From a virus: DNA of 32,772 nt. The DNA lies in IMG/VR virus record IMGVR_UViG_3300042691_025458, positions 1 through 32,772 of that record, one strand, 5' to 3'. Shown piece by piece: positions 6,695 to 14,703 of this stretch. The notes under the pieces are model-generated. The model did no database searches and had not been told where the DNA came from. It saw only the letters and a list, made by a program, of their open reading frames with translations. The translations under genes and the position numbers were made by a program. The stretch's first letter is position 1, and the number at the start of each line of letters is the position of its first letter.

Positions 6695-8125
6695 ATGAGC
6701 TTCAAAACCCAGTTTAGCGGTCCCGTGGCTTCTGGCCTGGACCTTGGCGCACCGGCACTGACCACGAAGGCATTCGGTCGCTTTACGACCTGGACGCCTG
6801 TCACGACTCTCCCGATCGGTCGTCAAGCGATCGCCGCCATCCCCCCTGATGGTATCCTCCAGGAGATCAATGTCTGGAAGACAGGATCTTTTACTGGTGA
6901 CGCTGTGTTTACGTTTGGAACGGGCGCCGCACAGACCAACAATCTCTGCCAAACGACCGTGTCGGCGAACGGGATTTATCGTCCCTTGCAATCCAGCACG
7001 ACGGCTCAGACCACCTTCCCGTACCTTCATGCTCCGTTGTCTGCGGCCCCGACGCCAATCTATGTCGGCATGAGTCAGAGCAGCGGGACGCTGACGGCTC
7101 TCACGTCGTCGGCTTGGATCGAGGTCGTCTACACCCGCATTGGCCTCGCGGATCGTCCAGACCTGGTCGCGGCGTTCAAGGGGAACGACACAACCTACCA
7201 GGGTCCGATTATCAGCGGCGCGCAGGATGTGGGCATCCCGTCCCGCTTGAGCTACGGCAACCTTCAAACCGTCCAGCAGACCACCGCCGCTACGGCACCT
7301 GTGACCGCTCAGGTGGTTGGTGTGCTCCCGTTTGGCGCGCAGCTTGATAGCATCAACCTTTACGTCAAGTCTGGTGTGACGGGTGACGCAACGGTTCGGT
7401 TTGCTGCCGGCACGGATGGCGACAACCTTGGGTCAGTCTCAGTCTCGGCGGCGCGGGTGTATTCGGTGGCGCTGACGACAGCCCTGACCACGATCCCGCG
7501 CGGAATCAACACTGGCTCTGGCCAGCCGATCCGCATGTCGATCGTGTCGGGCAACGGCGCCCTGACCAACTTCGCTGCGGTAGCCGAAATCATCTTCACC
7601 CGGCACGGGCAGTCTGAGGGCTACCGTGGGATTTCGATGAAGGAAACGACGTTCCAGGGGCCGATCGGCAGTGGCGTTCTGACGGGTCAGATTGCCGATC
7701 GCCAAGACATTGGTTGGGGCCGCCTGTCTCGCCTGACGACGACGATCCAGAGCACCAATGGCGTCGTTTCGGCGCAGTTGGCTGGCTACGTGCCGATCGG
7801 GGCGGCTTTGGTCGAGATCAACTACTACGCGGCCACGGCTGCTGGCGGCGAAGCGATTGTGCGCGCGACCAACAGCCCAACGGTGTTCACCTCGGATGTC
7901 TATGGCTCGGTCTCGGTTTCTGCTGCCGGGGTGTACCAAGTCATCTCCTCGAGTGCGCCCAGCGTCTTTGGGTTCACTGGCGTCAACCGGGCGGTGTCTG
8001 GAGCTACAGCGCAGCCTGTGTACATCAACGTGGCGGCGGTCTCTGGCAGCATTGCCGCTCTGAGCGGTCAGGCGGTCATCGAGATCGTGTACACGCGCCT
8101 CGATCCCTCCATCTACGGAGTTTGA
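6695..8125 (+). CDS. Triple-repeat beta-rich virion protein, 476 aa
   Basis: ATG at 6695 is preceded by AGGGAGG at 6683-6689. The protein consists of three diverged copies of one domain, at about residues 6-148, 167-303 and 319-468. Each opens with F/Y-x-G-P-(I/V)-x-S-G, then has an L-x-x-I-N-x-Y/W strand, G-D-A/G-E-A with V-R-F-like residues, a V-S-A-x-G/R-V-Y turn and P-I/V-Y-I/V. Each closes with I-E-I/V-V-Y-T-R or a variant of it. It follows the capsid gene and precedes other probable virion genes, so a head-surface or tail role is likely. A one-chain mimic of a trimer is an inference. No known family is named with certainty. Confidence 0.75.
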   Translation: MSFKTQFSGPVASGLDLGAPALTTKAFGRFTTWTPVTTLPIGRQAIAAIPPDGILQEINVWKTGSFTGDAVFTFGTGAAQTNNLCQTTVSANGIYRPLQSSTTAQTTFPYLHAPLSAAPTPIYVGMSQSSGTLTALTSSAWIEVVYTRIGLADRPDLVAAFKGNDTTYQGPIISGAQDVGIPSRLSYGNLQTVQQTTAATAPVTAQVVGVLPFGAQLDSINLYVKSGVTGDATVRFAAGTDGDNLGSVSVSAARVYSVALTTALTTIPRGINTGSGQPIRMSIVSGNGALTNFAAVAEIIFTRHGQSEGYRGISMKETTFQGPIGSGVLTGQIADRQDIGWGRLSRLTTTIQSTNGVVSAQLAGYVPIGAALVEINYYAATAAGGEAIVRATNSPTVFTSDVYGSVSVSAAGVYQVISSSAPSVFGFTGVNRAVSGATAQPVYINVAAVSGSIAALSGQAVIEIVYTRLDPSIYGV

Positions 8126-8126
8126 T

Positions 8127-8459
8127 ATGAAGCCGAAACGCTGGGAGTTTTCCCTTGCCGGTACGACTACGATCTACTGGCCGACCGATTACTACATCAG
8201 CACCCAGGAGTACTCGTTCAACATCCGGCAGTCTGGCGGCTCTGGTAACCTGACCACGGCAACCTCGGCGGCATGGTCGATCGACCCTGTCCTTTCTCGA
8301 GGGGTGGTAAGCGCCACGTTCACCCAAGTGACGGCTGGTGCCGGGTTCCTGGCGATCCACGAAGATCCGGCGAGTTGCTTCCGGTTCACGGTGGCAGCGT
8401 CTGGCACGGCAACGGTGGAGATCGTGGCGATCCAGAGCGGACCTGAGCGCACCAAGTAA
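8127..8459 (+). CDS. Hypothetical beta-rich virion-region protein, 110 aa
   Basis: ATG at 8127 follows the previous stop by one base, and its own stop overlaps the next ATG (TAATG at 8457-8461), so it is tightly coupled on both sides. The product is small and rich in Thr, Ser, Gly and aromatic residues, with alternating strands and a W-S-I-D-P-V-L-S motif. It has no signal peptide or membrane segment. It resembles one beta-sandwich domain in size. The function is unknown; location suggests a minor virion component. Confidence 0.65.
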   Translation: MKPKRWEFSLAGTTTIYWPTDYYISTQEYSFNIRQSGGSGNLTTATSAAWSIDPVLSRGVVSATFTQVTAGAGFLAIHEDPASCFRFTVAASGTATVEIVAIQSGPERTK

Positions 8460-8902
8460 TGTCCTCCTGGACTGAACGGAACAGGTGGAAGCGTGGTCGC
8501 TGGCTGGTCACTGACGACGAGTCTGGCGAGGTTCTGTATTCGGATCAGGTCGTTCGTCGTTGGGACGGGATGTATGTCCGCAAGGACCAGGACGAGCCGA
8601 TCGATCCCCAGTGGTTCATCACCTCAGAGAACGACCCCGCACCACTTCCTTTCATCCGACCCGACGATCCTGCTGCCCCAGCCTGCAAGACGCGGCTGGC
8701 CTATCAGAGCGACGGGATCTTTTCGCGATCGGTGGGGACGATGGCAATTGAGGAGACGTTCATAGTGTTCCCTGACGGTCGTCCTGTTGTTCGTCCGTTC
8801 CCTGGCTACAGCCTGTATGTCGGGAGTTCGATCGGCTCTCTCGAGATCGGTTGCAGCTTCGTTGTTTTCCCTGACGCCGGTCCCTACCCGCAGAAGAATT
8901 GA
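8459..8902 (+). CDS. Hypothetical virion-region protein, 147 aa
   Basis: ATG at 8459 overlaps the preceding TAA. The first half is hydrophilic and Trp/Asp/Arg-rich (W-K-R-G-R-W-L-V-T-D-D-E-S-G-E-V-L-Y). The second half holds two similar short strands that end in the same residues, F-I-V-F-P-D-G and F-V-V-F-P-D-A-G. This hints at an internal duplication (about residues 90-115 and 120-145). No catalytic motif or known family is seen. It is probably a small structural protein, from context. Confidence 0.65.
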   Translation: MSSWTERNRWKRGRWLVTDDESGEVLYSDQVVRRWDGMYVRKDQDEPIDPQWFITSENDPAPLPFIRPDDPAAPACKTRLAYQSDGIFSRSVGTMAIEETFIVFPDGRPVVRPFPGYSLYVGSSIGSLEIGCSFVVFPDAGPYPQKN

Positions 8903-8905
8903 CCT

Positions 8906-9538
8906 ATGGCAGAGCAGGACAAGGCAACCCTCAAGCAGTCGTTTCAGACGGGCGATTCGCCGACTGGGAGCGACTTCGCAAACCTGATCGACAGCCAGTT
9001 GAACCTGGCCGAAAGCGTCGAGCAGACGATTAACGGAGCGGTGAACTTTGCCGGCGGCATTGCATTCGCTTCGGTGTCCGCTGCGGTGGTGAACGGGACT
9101 GCCGGGACGTTTGGGACTCTGACGACATCGAATGCACAGATCACAGGCGGCGACATTGCTAACGTGGCGCTGTCAAACGTGTCTGGTCGCTTCGTGGAGC
9201 TTGGGTATTCGCCCGGCGTCGGAGCAACTGCAACGCAAGCCGGCGCGAAGACGGCTGCTGTGGCGATCAACGCTCTGTGCGGCACGATCACAATGAACAA
9301 CGCCACGTTGAACCGATCGACCGGCGTGTCTTTCACGATGGACAACTCCCGCCTTGGCAGCACCGACGTGATCATCGCCAACATTGCTGGCGGCGGCACC
9401 AGTGCTGCATACACCCTCAATGTGTCGAAGATTGCTGCCGGGAGTGCGCAGTTCTCGCTGCACAACCTGTTGTCTGGGGTGGACTTGTCTGAGGCAGTCC
9501 AGGTCCGGTTCGCAATCATCAAAGCCGTCGCGACGTGA
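8906..9538 (+). CDS. Fibre-like virion protein with KATLK/SDFANLIDS N-terminal module
   Basis: ATG at 8906 lies four bases after the previous stop. Residues 5-30 carry D-K-A-T-L-K-x-x-F-x-x-G-D-x-P-T-G-S-D-F-A-N-L-I-D-S, a short helical module common at the N-terminus of phage tail or fibre proteins. The remaining 180 residues are Ala/Thr/Ser/Gly/Asn-rich and beta-prone, with G-T-A-G-T-F-G-T-L-T-T-S-N-A repeats like fibre shafts. The same module begins two genes at 17749 and 18630. The module may be an attachment anchor, with variable C-termini making host contact; this is inference. Confidence 0.7.
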   Translation: MAEQDKATLKQSFQTGDSPTGSDFANLIDSQLNLAESVEQTINGAVNFAGGIAFASVSAAVVNGTAGTFGTLTTSNAQITGGDIANVALSNVSGRFVELGYSPGVGATATQAGAKTAAVAINALCGTITMNNATLNRSTGVSFTMDNSRLGSTDVIIANIAGGGTSAAYTLNVSKIAAGSAQFSLHNLLSGVDLSEAVQVRFAIIKAVAT

Positions 9539-9546
9539 GGTGAGGC

Positions 9547-10260
9547 ATGGCATCCCCCTATATGACCGTCATCGAGGTCGTGAACGAGGTCTGTGACCGG
9601 ATGGGGGTGCGCCGCGTCACGACAACCACGGCAAACCTGTTCACCCGCAACTGCATAAATCTGCTCAATGACGTGATCGAAGACCTGTGCGATTTCGGGA
9701 CGTGGAACGAGCTACAGGCGTCTGCGGCTGTGGTGATGGTTTGCGGGCAGTCTGTCTACGACATCCCGACGACCACGCTGGGGACGGCAAAGCAGTTCAT
9801 CCACTCGGTGCAAGAGGTCTACGTCTCTGGCCGGATTGCCAGCCTTGAGCCGATTGCCGACAAGAATGAGTTCCGTCTTCTGGTGCGCACTAGGTCGATT
9901 GGCACGCCATCCAGGTATGCGATCGATGGGACGGATAGCCTTGGCAACCCACGGATTGGCCTCTTCCCGCGCCCTGGGACGACATACGATGGCGGGAGCG
10001 CCTTCGTCCGGTTCCAGGTGTTGCCGCCCAAGTATGTTGCCGGCAGCGACGACAACGTGGTGATGCCGTTCCCTGGGCGAGTCCTGACCATGGGGTTGCA
10101 TGCTGCTGCCATCCTTGACGAGTCTGGCGGGGTTCAGACCGACCAGTACAAGGCGGCGCAGTCCCGGTACTTCATCATGCGGAACAACAGTCTCGGCCGG
10201 CAGACGGCGAAGACCGGCGAGTTCACTCGCTTCCAGCCTGGCATGACGACGAGGACTTGA
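9547..10260 (+). CDS. Head-tail adaptor-like protein (T7 gp11 / P22 gp4-like position)
   Basis: ATG at 9547 is preceded by GTGAGGTGAGG at 9536-9546. The 237-aa product begins with helices containing V-N-E-V-C-D-R-M-G-V and an I-N-L-L-N-D-V-I-E-D-L-C segment leading to W-N-E-L. This is the helical ring-protein pattern of adaptors below the portal in short-tailed phages. A beta-rich region with P-R-I-G-L-F-P-R-P and V-R-F-Q-V-L-P-P-K-Y follows, then a C-terminal helix. It directly precedes the nozzle-like gene with a 1-base overlap, which is the usual adaptor-nozzle pair. Assignment is by architecture and order. Confidence 0.75.
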   Translation: MASPYMTVIEVVNEVCDRMGVRRVTTTTANLFTRNCINLLNDVIEDLCDFGTWNELQASAAVVMVCGQSVYDIPTTTLGTAKQFIHSVQEVYVSGRIASLEPIADKNEFRLLVRTRSIGTPSRYAIDGTDSLGNPRIGLFPRPGTTYDGGSAFVRFQVLPPKYVAGSDDNVVMPFPGRVLTMGLHAAAILDESGGVQTDQYKAAQSRYFIMRNNSLGRQTAKTGEFTRFQPGMTTRT

Positions 10261-12338
10261 TGGGCGAGCGGTTCTACGAGATCGGCAAGCGGGGGCTGGC
10301 GACCAACTTCGCGGAATCGGAGATCCCGATCGACTACGCGGTTCGGTTCCGCAATCGGTTTATCAATGCGGCCGGCGCGGCTGAAAAGCGCCAGGGCTAC
10401 GTTGATTTCGGGGCTGCATTGCCGACGAAGGCAATCGTGACCGGCCTCCATGAGTACACCGACAACTTTGGTGACGAGAACCTGTTTGCCTCTGCCGATG
10501 GCAAGGTATTCCGTTACACGGGCTCTGCGTGGGTTGAGGTGTATGCCTTCACGACTGCGGCCAGGGTGAAGACAATCCAATTCGGCAGCACGTTGGTCTT
10601 CTACAACGGGTACGACCGACAGGTGAGCATCAACAGCGTGACTGCTGAGTTCACCCGGCTTGAGGCGGTCATGGAAGAGGGTGTGTGCGGTGCAGCAACC
10701 TCTGCGAATGGCATGTCTGATGCGGACATCACTGATTGGACGGCCCAGACATTCGTGGCTGAGGGCGACATCGTCTTCAATGCCAAGCGGGGCAGCTACG
10801 GACTGGTGACTTCGGTCACCTCTGGCAACATCACCCACACGGCGATGTCGGCTGCGGCTCAAGGCTTTGGAAGCACCCTGACCCCGGTGTCTGGCTCTGG
10901 ACCTGGTGGCGATCCGACCATTGGGGATGCCTACAAGATCTACGACAGCGTCGAACTGAACGTCATCAACAATGACGGTGTGCCAGACAACGTCGGGGTT
11001 GTCGCCACGGCGTCGGAAACGACATCCGGCACTTACGTCACAGTTTCATCTAGCTTTGTGCCGAATTGGCTCAAAACAGAGCTTCGTGACGGGGACATTT
11101 TCTACAACACGACCAAGGCTGCGGCGAGTTTTGTCCACACAATCCTGTCTTCTGGGATTTACTTGCAGCCGGCGATCACATCGACATCTGCCGGCGACGC
11201 TTTCGTTCTCTACAAGTCGGCTATGCCGATCGCGTCTTTCATCCATGTGCATTTCGGCCGCGCCTGGATGGTCGATGCCCGCGACAAGCGTGTGATCACG
11301 GCAAGCGGCGACAACGACATCGAGGACTTCTCCGTAGATCCTACGTCTCTGACGACTCGGTCGCTGGACATTGGTTCGCAGCAGGATGGCGGCGAGATCG
11401 TTCGGGCGATCGCGACGTTCCAGACGTATTTGATCGTTGGCACGGAGCGGGCGGTCTATGCCTACCGTGGGACTGACCCTGCGGAGCTTGTTCCGGCTGG
11501 TCTGTTCCCACAGGGGGTTGTCTCCCCAGACGGGTTTGTGAACACCGGCAACGACCTGGCCTTCGTTGGCTACGACGGGCTGATGAGCGTCAGTCTGCTG
11601 ATGAACACAAACAACCTTCAGCGGTCAAACCTGTCTGAGCCGATCAAGAACACGCTGCGGACGATCATCCGGCAGATAGTGAACCAGAATCCGGCCGATC
11701 CAGACATTCGTGTGTTAAATTACCAGCGACGTTCCTGGATCGTGTTAAAAATCGCGAGTAAATTGTACATTTACAACTACTCGAACTTCCTGGCTGACGA
11801 CGGGCGCCTCCTGGCTGGCGCGTCGTGGAGCGACTTTGACGGGCAGATCGGGTTGCAGAAGTCGATGCTGGTCAAGAACAACTCCGACATGCTCCTCGGT
11901 GGAGCGGATGGCCGGATCTACACTTTCGACCAGAACACCTACACCGATGCTGGCGTGACATTCCCGACTGAGTACACGACTGGTTGGCTGACCCTTGAGG
12001 AGCCTCGTCGGACGACTCGGACGAAGATGGGAACCTATTTGATCCCCTCCTATCAGGTCGGCGGCGATGTCGTATACACGATCGAGGCCACCGGGGATTA
12101 CGACATGCTCTCGCTGGATTCGGTGACGGTGACGGCTCGGGAGGACATTGGCGGGCGACCGATCGGTGCGTTCACGATTGGCGGGGCGCCGATTGGGACG
12201 GCCCAGACGATGGGGCAGAAGACGCCTTTGCGCTGGCGTGGCAAAAGCTTCCGACTGTCGTTCCGCACTCAAGACTCCGCTGGTCCTGATGTTCTGGCTG
12301 GCTTTTCTGTGTACGCCGAAATGGCAGGGAGGCGCTAA
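10260..12338 (+). CDS. Tail nozzle-like protein (tail tubular protein B type)
   Basis: ATG at 10260 overlaps the adaptor stop (TGATG); a TTG at 10257 is less likely. The 692-aa product starts with G-L-A-T-N-F-A-E-S-E-I-P and R-N-R-F-I-N-A-A-G-A-A-E-K-R-Q-G-Y. This corresponds to the N-terminal pattern of nozzle proteins, where each subunit names its framing residues then A-x-K-R-P/Q-G. Beta-propeller-like repeats follow (F-A-S-A-D-G-K-V-F-R-Y, V-G-T-E-R-A-V-Y-A-Y, A-F-V-G-Y-D-G-L-M-S-V). Length and position match T7 gp12-type proteins, which form the DNA exit tube of podovirus-like tails. Confidence 0.8.
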   Translation: MGERFYEIGKRGLATNFAESEIPIDYAVRFRNRFINAAGAAEKRQGYVDFGAALPTKAIVTGLHEYTDNFGDENLFASADGKVFRYTGSAWVEVYAFTTAARVKTIQFGSTLVFYNGYDRQVSINSVTAEFTRLEAVMEEGVCGAATSANGMSDADITDWTAQTFVAEGDIVFNAKRGSYGLVTSVTSGNITHTAMSAAAQGFGSTLTPVSGSGPGGDPTIGDAYKIYDSVELNVINNDGVPDNVGVVATASETTSGTYVTVSSSFVPNWLKTELRDGDIFYNTTKAAASFVHTILSSGIYLQPAITSTSAGDAFVLYKSAMPIASFIHVHFGRAWMVDARDKRVITASGDNDIEDFSVDPTSLTTRSLDIGSQQDGGEIVRAIATFQTYLIVGTERAVYAYRGTDPAELVPAGLFPQGVVSPDGFVNTGNDLAFVGYDGLMSVSLLMNTNNLQRSNLSEPIKNTLRTIIRQIVNQNPADPDIRVLNYQRRSWIVLKIASKLYIYNYSNFLADDGRLLAGASWSDFDGQIGLQKSMLVKNNSDMLLGGADGRIYTFDQNTYTDAGVTFPTEYTTGWLTLEEPRRTTRTKMGTYLIPSYQVGGDVVYTIEATGDYDMLSLDSVTVTAREDIGGRPIGAFTIGGAPIGTAQTMGQKTPLRWRGKSFRLSFRTQDSAGPDVLAGFSVYAEMAGRR

Positions 12339-12994
12339 TGGCGCTGTTCGACTTCGTCAAGGACATTGCGGGAATTGCGGGTGCGGCGACAGGCGTTGCC
12401 GGCATGCTCGGACTCGGCCGCGACAGTGGGTCAAAAGAGACGCGCCGGCTGGCTCAAAGGCAGGCTGCGATCGCGGAAGCCTTGGCAGACCCCAATAGCC
12501 CGATGTTCCAGCAGGCTCGGCAGCAGGCGATGGAGCAGTCTCGCACTGCCCAGTTGCAGGCACTGAGGGACTACATGACGGCTCAACAGCGGCAGGCCCG
12601 CCGGTTCTCTCGCCAGGGTAACGTGTCGATGTACGCAATGAACCCGCGCAGGGATGAAGCGATCTCGCGCCAGCTTGCCTCGATGGGCCAGAATGAGGCT
12701 GCGAGGGCTGATATTGCGGCGCGGCAGCAGCTTGCCGGTGCGGCACAAGGGTTCGGGTCAGCGGCACAGGGCATGGGATATGCTTCTGAGATTGGTCGGC
12801 GTCAGAATGTTGCTCGCATGTCTGGCTTGATTGGAGGCCTTGAGGGCTTCGGGGAACTGGCGTCTCGTTTGCCCGGTACGATCAACCGCACCGCACAGAC
12901 CTTCGGATTTGAGCCTCCGGTCCAGTCTCAGGCAATGCCGCAACAGCCGGCGCCGCCAGCACAAACGATGCAGCGCTTCACGGGATTCCGCTGA
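12338..12994 (+). CDS. Small internal virion (ejection) protein candidate
   Basis: ATG at 12338 overlaps the nozzle stop (TAATG). The 218-aa product has an N-terminal Ala/Gly hydrophobic helix, F-D-F-V-K-D-I-A-G-I-A-G-A-A-T-G-V-A-G. A long Gln/Ala/Arg-rich helical body follows, then a Pro/Gln C-terminus. Glycine/alanine-rich helical proteins of this size, located between the nozzle and two large virion proteins, correspond to T7 gp14 or P22 gp7. Those leave the head at infection and help form a DNA channel in the host envelope. There is no sequence motif that proves this; synteny is the main support. Confidence 0.65.
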   Translation: MALFDFVKDIAGIAGAATGVAGMLGLGRDSGSKETRRLAQRQAAIAEALADPNSPMFQQARQQAMEQSRTAQLQALRDYMTAQQRQARRFSRQGNVSMYAMNPRRDEAISRQLASMGQNEAARADIAARQQLAGAAQGFGSAAQGMGYASEIGRRQNVARMSGLIGGLEGFGELASRLPGTINRTAQTFGFEPPVQSQAMPQQPAPPAQTMQRFTGFR

Positions 12995-14703
12995 TGGCTA
13001 TCTTCGGTCTTGATAGAGGGCAGGGGCCGGCGATGGAGGCTGCGGCCAGCATGACGCCTGTGGGGCCGGTTGCTCCTGCTCGTCGTCCTGTAGTTGCGCC
13101 GCGCCCCCCTGCGCCCGCTCCAGCCGCTGCGCCGACTGGCCAGCCGGTGATGATGGACATCGAGACCGTTCAACCTGGGGCGTCGCCGGCAGATCTGGCT
13201 GCTGCGAGCCGGGCTTTGAACATCGAGGCCGCGACTGGGGCTCAAGGCCAGCCCATGCCGACCTACGCCTCGGAAGCTGCGAACAGGGCGACTGCGGTCA
13301 GTCGGTTCCTTGAAGGCCAAATGAAGACGTTGGATCGCGGGGCGTTCAGCCCGATCGCCTCGGCTGCGCTTCGCGTCATTCAGAACCCACAGCAGGCGCA
13401 ATTCGGCACAGCCCTGGCTGACATCGAGGGCGCAAACATCACGCGCGCCTACAACATCGCGAACGCATTGGCTGGGTTGCAGCGGTCTCAAGGGCAGCAG
13501 CAGTTGACGCCAGCACAGCTTCTGCGGTTCACGATGGACGCGGCCGGCAAGGGGCAGAAGAACGCGCAGCTTACTTTGGGTGCGGCTGACAGGTTTGCTG
13601 CGGCTTACGACGACCCCACGGCAGCGAGAGAGGCCTACCTTTCGGTCGCTTATGAAGCGCAGCAAAGGAATCCTAGCGCCGGTCCCGAGATACTGACAAA
13701 CCCCGCGACTGTCGCCGCTGCTCGAGCGCGGATGGATGCGTCGGGCGTTGGCATGAAGCAGACAGGACGGGTGGCAAAAGCGGAGGCCGCGACGCCTGGC
13801 GCTACGGGTGGTGGGCCTGAGTTCGATGCGGAAGGCAACCTTGTTCGGTTCACGCCTTGGTCTGGAGAAAAGCTAACCCGCGACGAACAGGCTGCGAACA
13901 CGCACTTCAAGACGTTCGGTGCCACAGCCATGCCTGGCTTCTTCAAGATGCAGGAAGAGAAGGCCAAGGGCGCAGCGGCAAAGGCCGATGTCACCAAAGT
14001 CCAGAAAATGAAGGAGTCGATCGTTGAGACGAACTCTGTCCTTCGTCTGACTGACTCGATCTCCCGTGGGATTGCAGAGGGCGCATCTGTCGGCGGCACT
14101 GGTATGTTGCAGTTGGCGCTTGCTGGGGTGACTGATCAGGTCAAGCAATTGGCATCTGCTCCGATCAAGTATGGGGAAGGCGCAAACACGCTCCAGACTT
14201 CTGTGCAGGAACTTCAGAATCCCTTGGGTGCTAGGGCGACGTGGGCTCGGGTCACTGGCGGAAACGAGGGCTTAAAGAGTGCATTGTCGTGGGTCGATAA
14301 GGCGCCGGAAGCACAGGCGGTCAAGACCAACATGCTTCTGCTGGCCTTTTCTGTAGCTCGAGCGATCGATCCCGGCGGGCGGCTGTCGAACAAGGATGTT
14401 GAAAGCGTCCTGATGGCTCTTGGCCAAGGTGGGTCTGGCGTCCTGACGAACCGCGACGCGATGTTGCGGGCCATGCGGGAGGTCGAGGACTACACCGTGA
14501 TGCGGGTGCAGGATCGCTACAACCAGGATCGCGCGCTGTACGAGAAGAACAATGTGATCTTGCCGCAGCGTCGTGGTCAGGCGACACAGGCACAACCGGC
14601 ACAAACTGAAGCGCAGACGGACCCGCTTGAGGGCAGGATTGCAGAAGACGCATCCGGCAATCGCATTGTTCGCCGCAACGGCCGATGGGAGCCTATGGAA
14701 TGA
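12994..14703 (+). CDS. Internal virion (ejection) protein candidate, 569 aa
   Basis: ATG at 12994 overlaps the previous stop (TGATG). The first 60 residues are Ala/Pro-rich and disordered. The body is helical, rich in Ala, Gln, Arg and Lys, with A-A-L-R-V-I-Q-N-P-Q-Q-A-Q-F and a later K-M-K-E-S-I-V-E-T-N-S-V-L-R-L-T-D segment. The C-terminus is Q/A/T-rich and ends in V-R-R-N-G-R-W-E-P. There is no lytic transglycosylase motif and no membrane segment. It stands second in a three-gene set typical of podovirus ejection proteins. That role is likely, but not shown by a motif. Confidence 0.65.
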   Translation: MAIFGLDRGQGPAMEAAASMTPVGPVAPARRPVVAPRPPAPAPAAAPTGQPVMMDIETVQPGASPADLAAASRALNIEAATGAQGQPMPTYASEAANRATAVSRFLEGQMKTLDRGAFSPIASAALRVIQNPQQAQFGTALADIEGANITRAYNIANALAGLQRSQGQQQLTPAQLLRFTMDAAGKGQKNAQLTLGAADRFAAAYDDPTAAREAYLSVAYEAQQRNPSAGPEILTNPATVAAARARMDASGVGMKQTGRVAKAEAATPGATGGGPEFDAEGNLVRFTPWSGEKLTRDEQAANTHFKTFGATAMPGFFKMQEEKAKGAAAKADVTKVQKMKESIVETNSVLRLTDSISRGIAEGASVGGTGMLQLALAGVTDQVKQLASAPIKYGEGANTLQTSVQELQNPLGARATWARVTGGNEGLKSALSWVDKAPEAQAVKTNMLLLAFSVARAIDPGGRLSNKDVESVLMALGQGGSGVLTNRDAMLRAMREVEDYTVMRVQDRYNQDRALYEKNNVILPQRRGQATQAQPAQTEAQTDPLEGRIAEDASGNRIVRRNGRWEPME

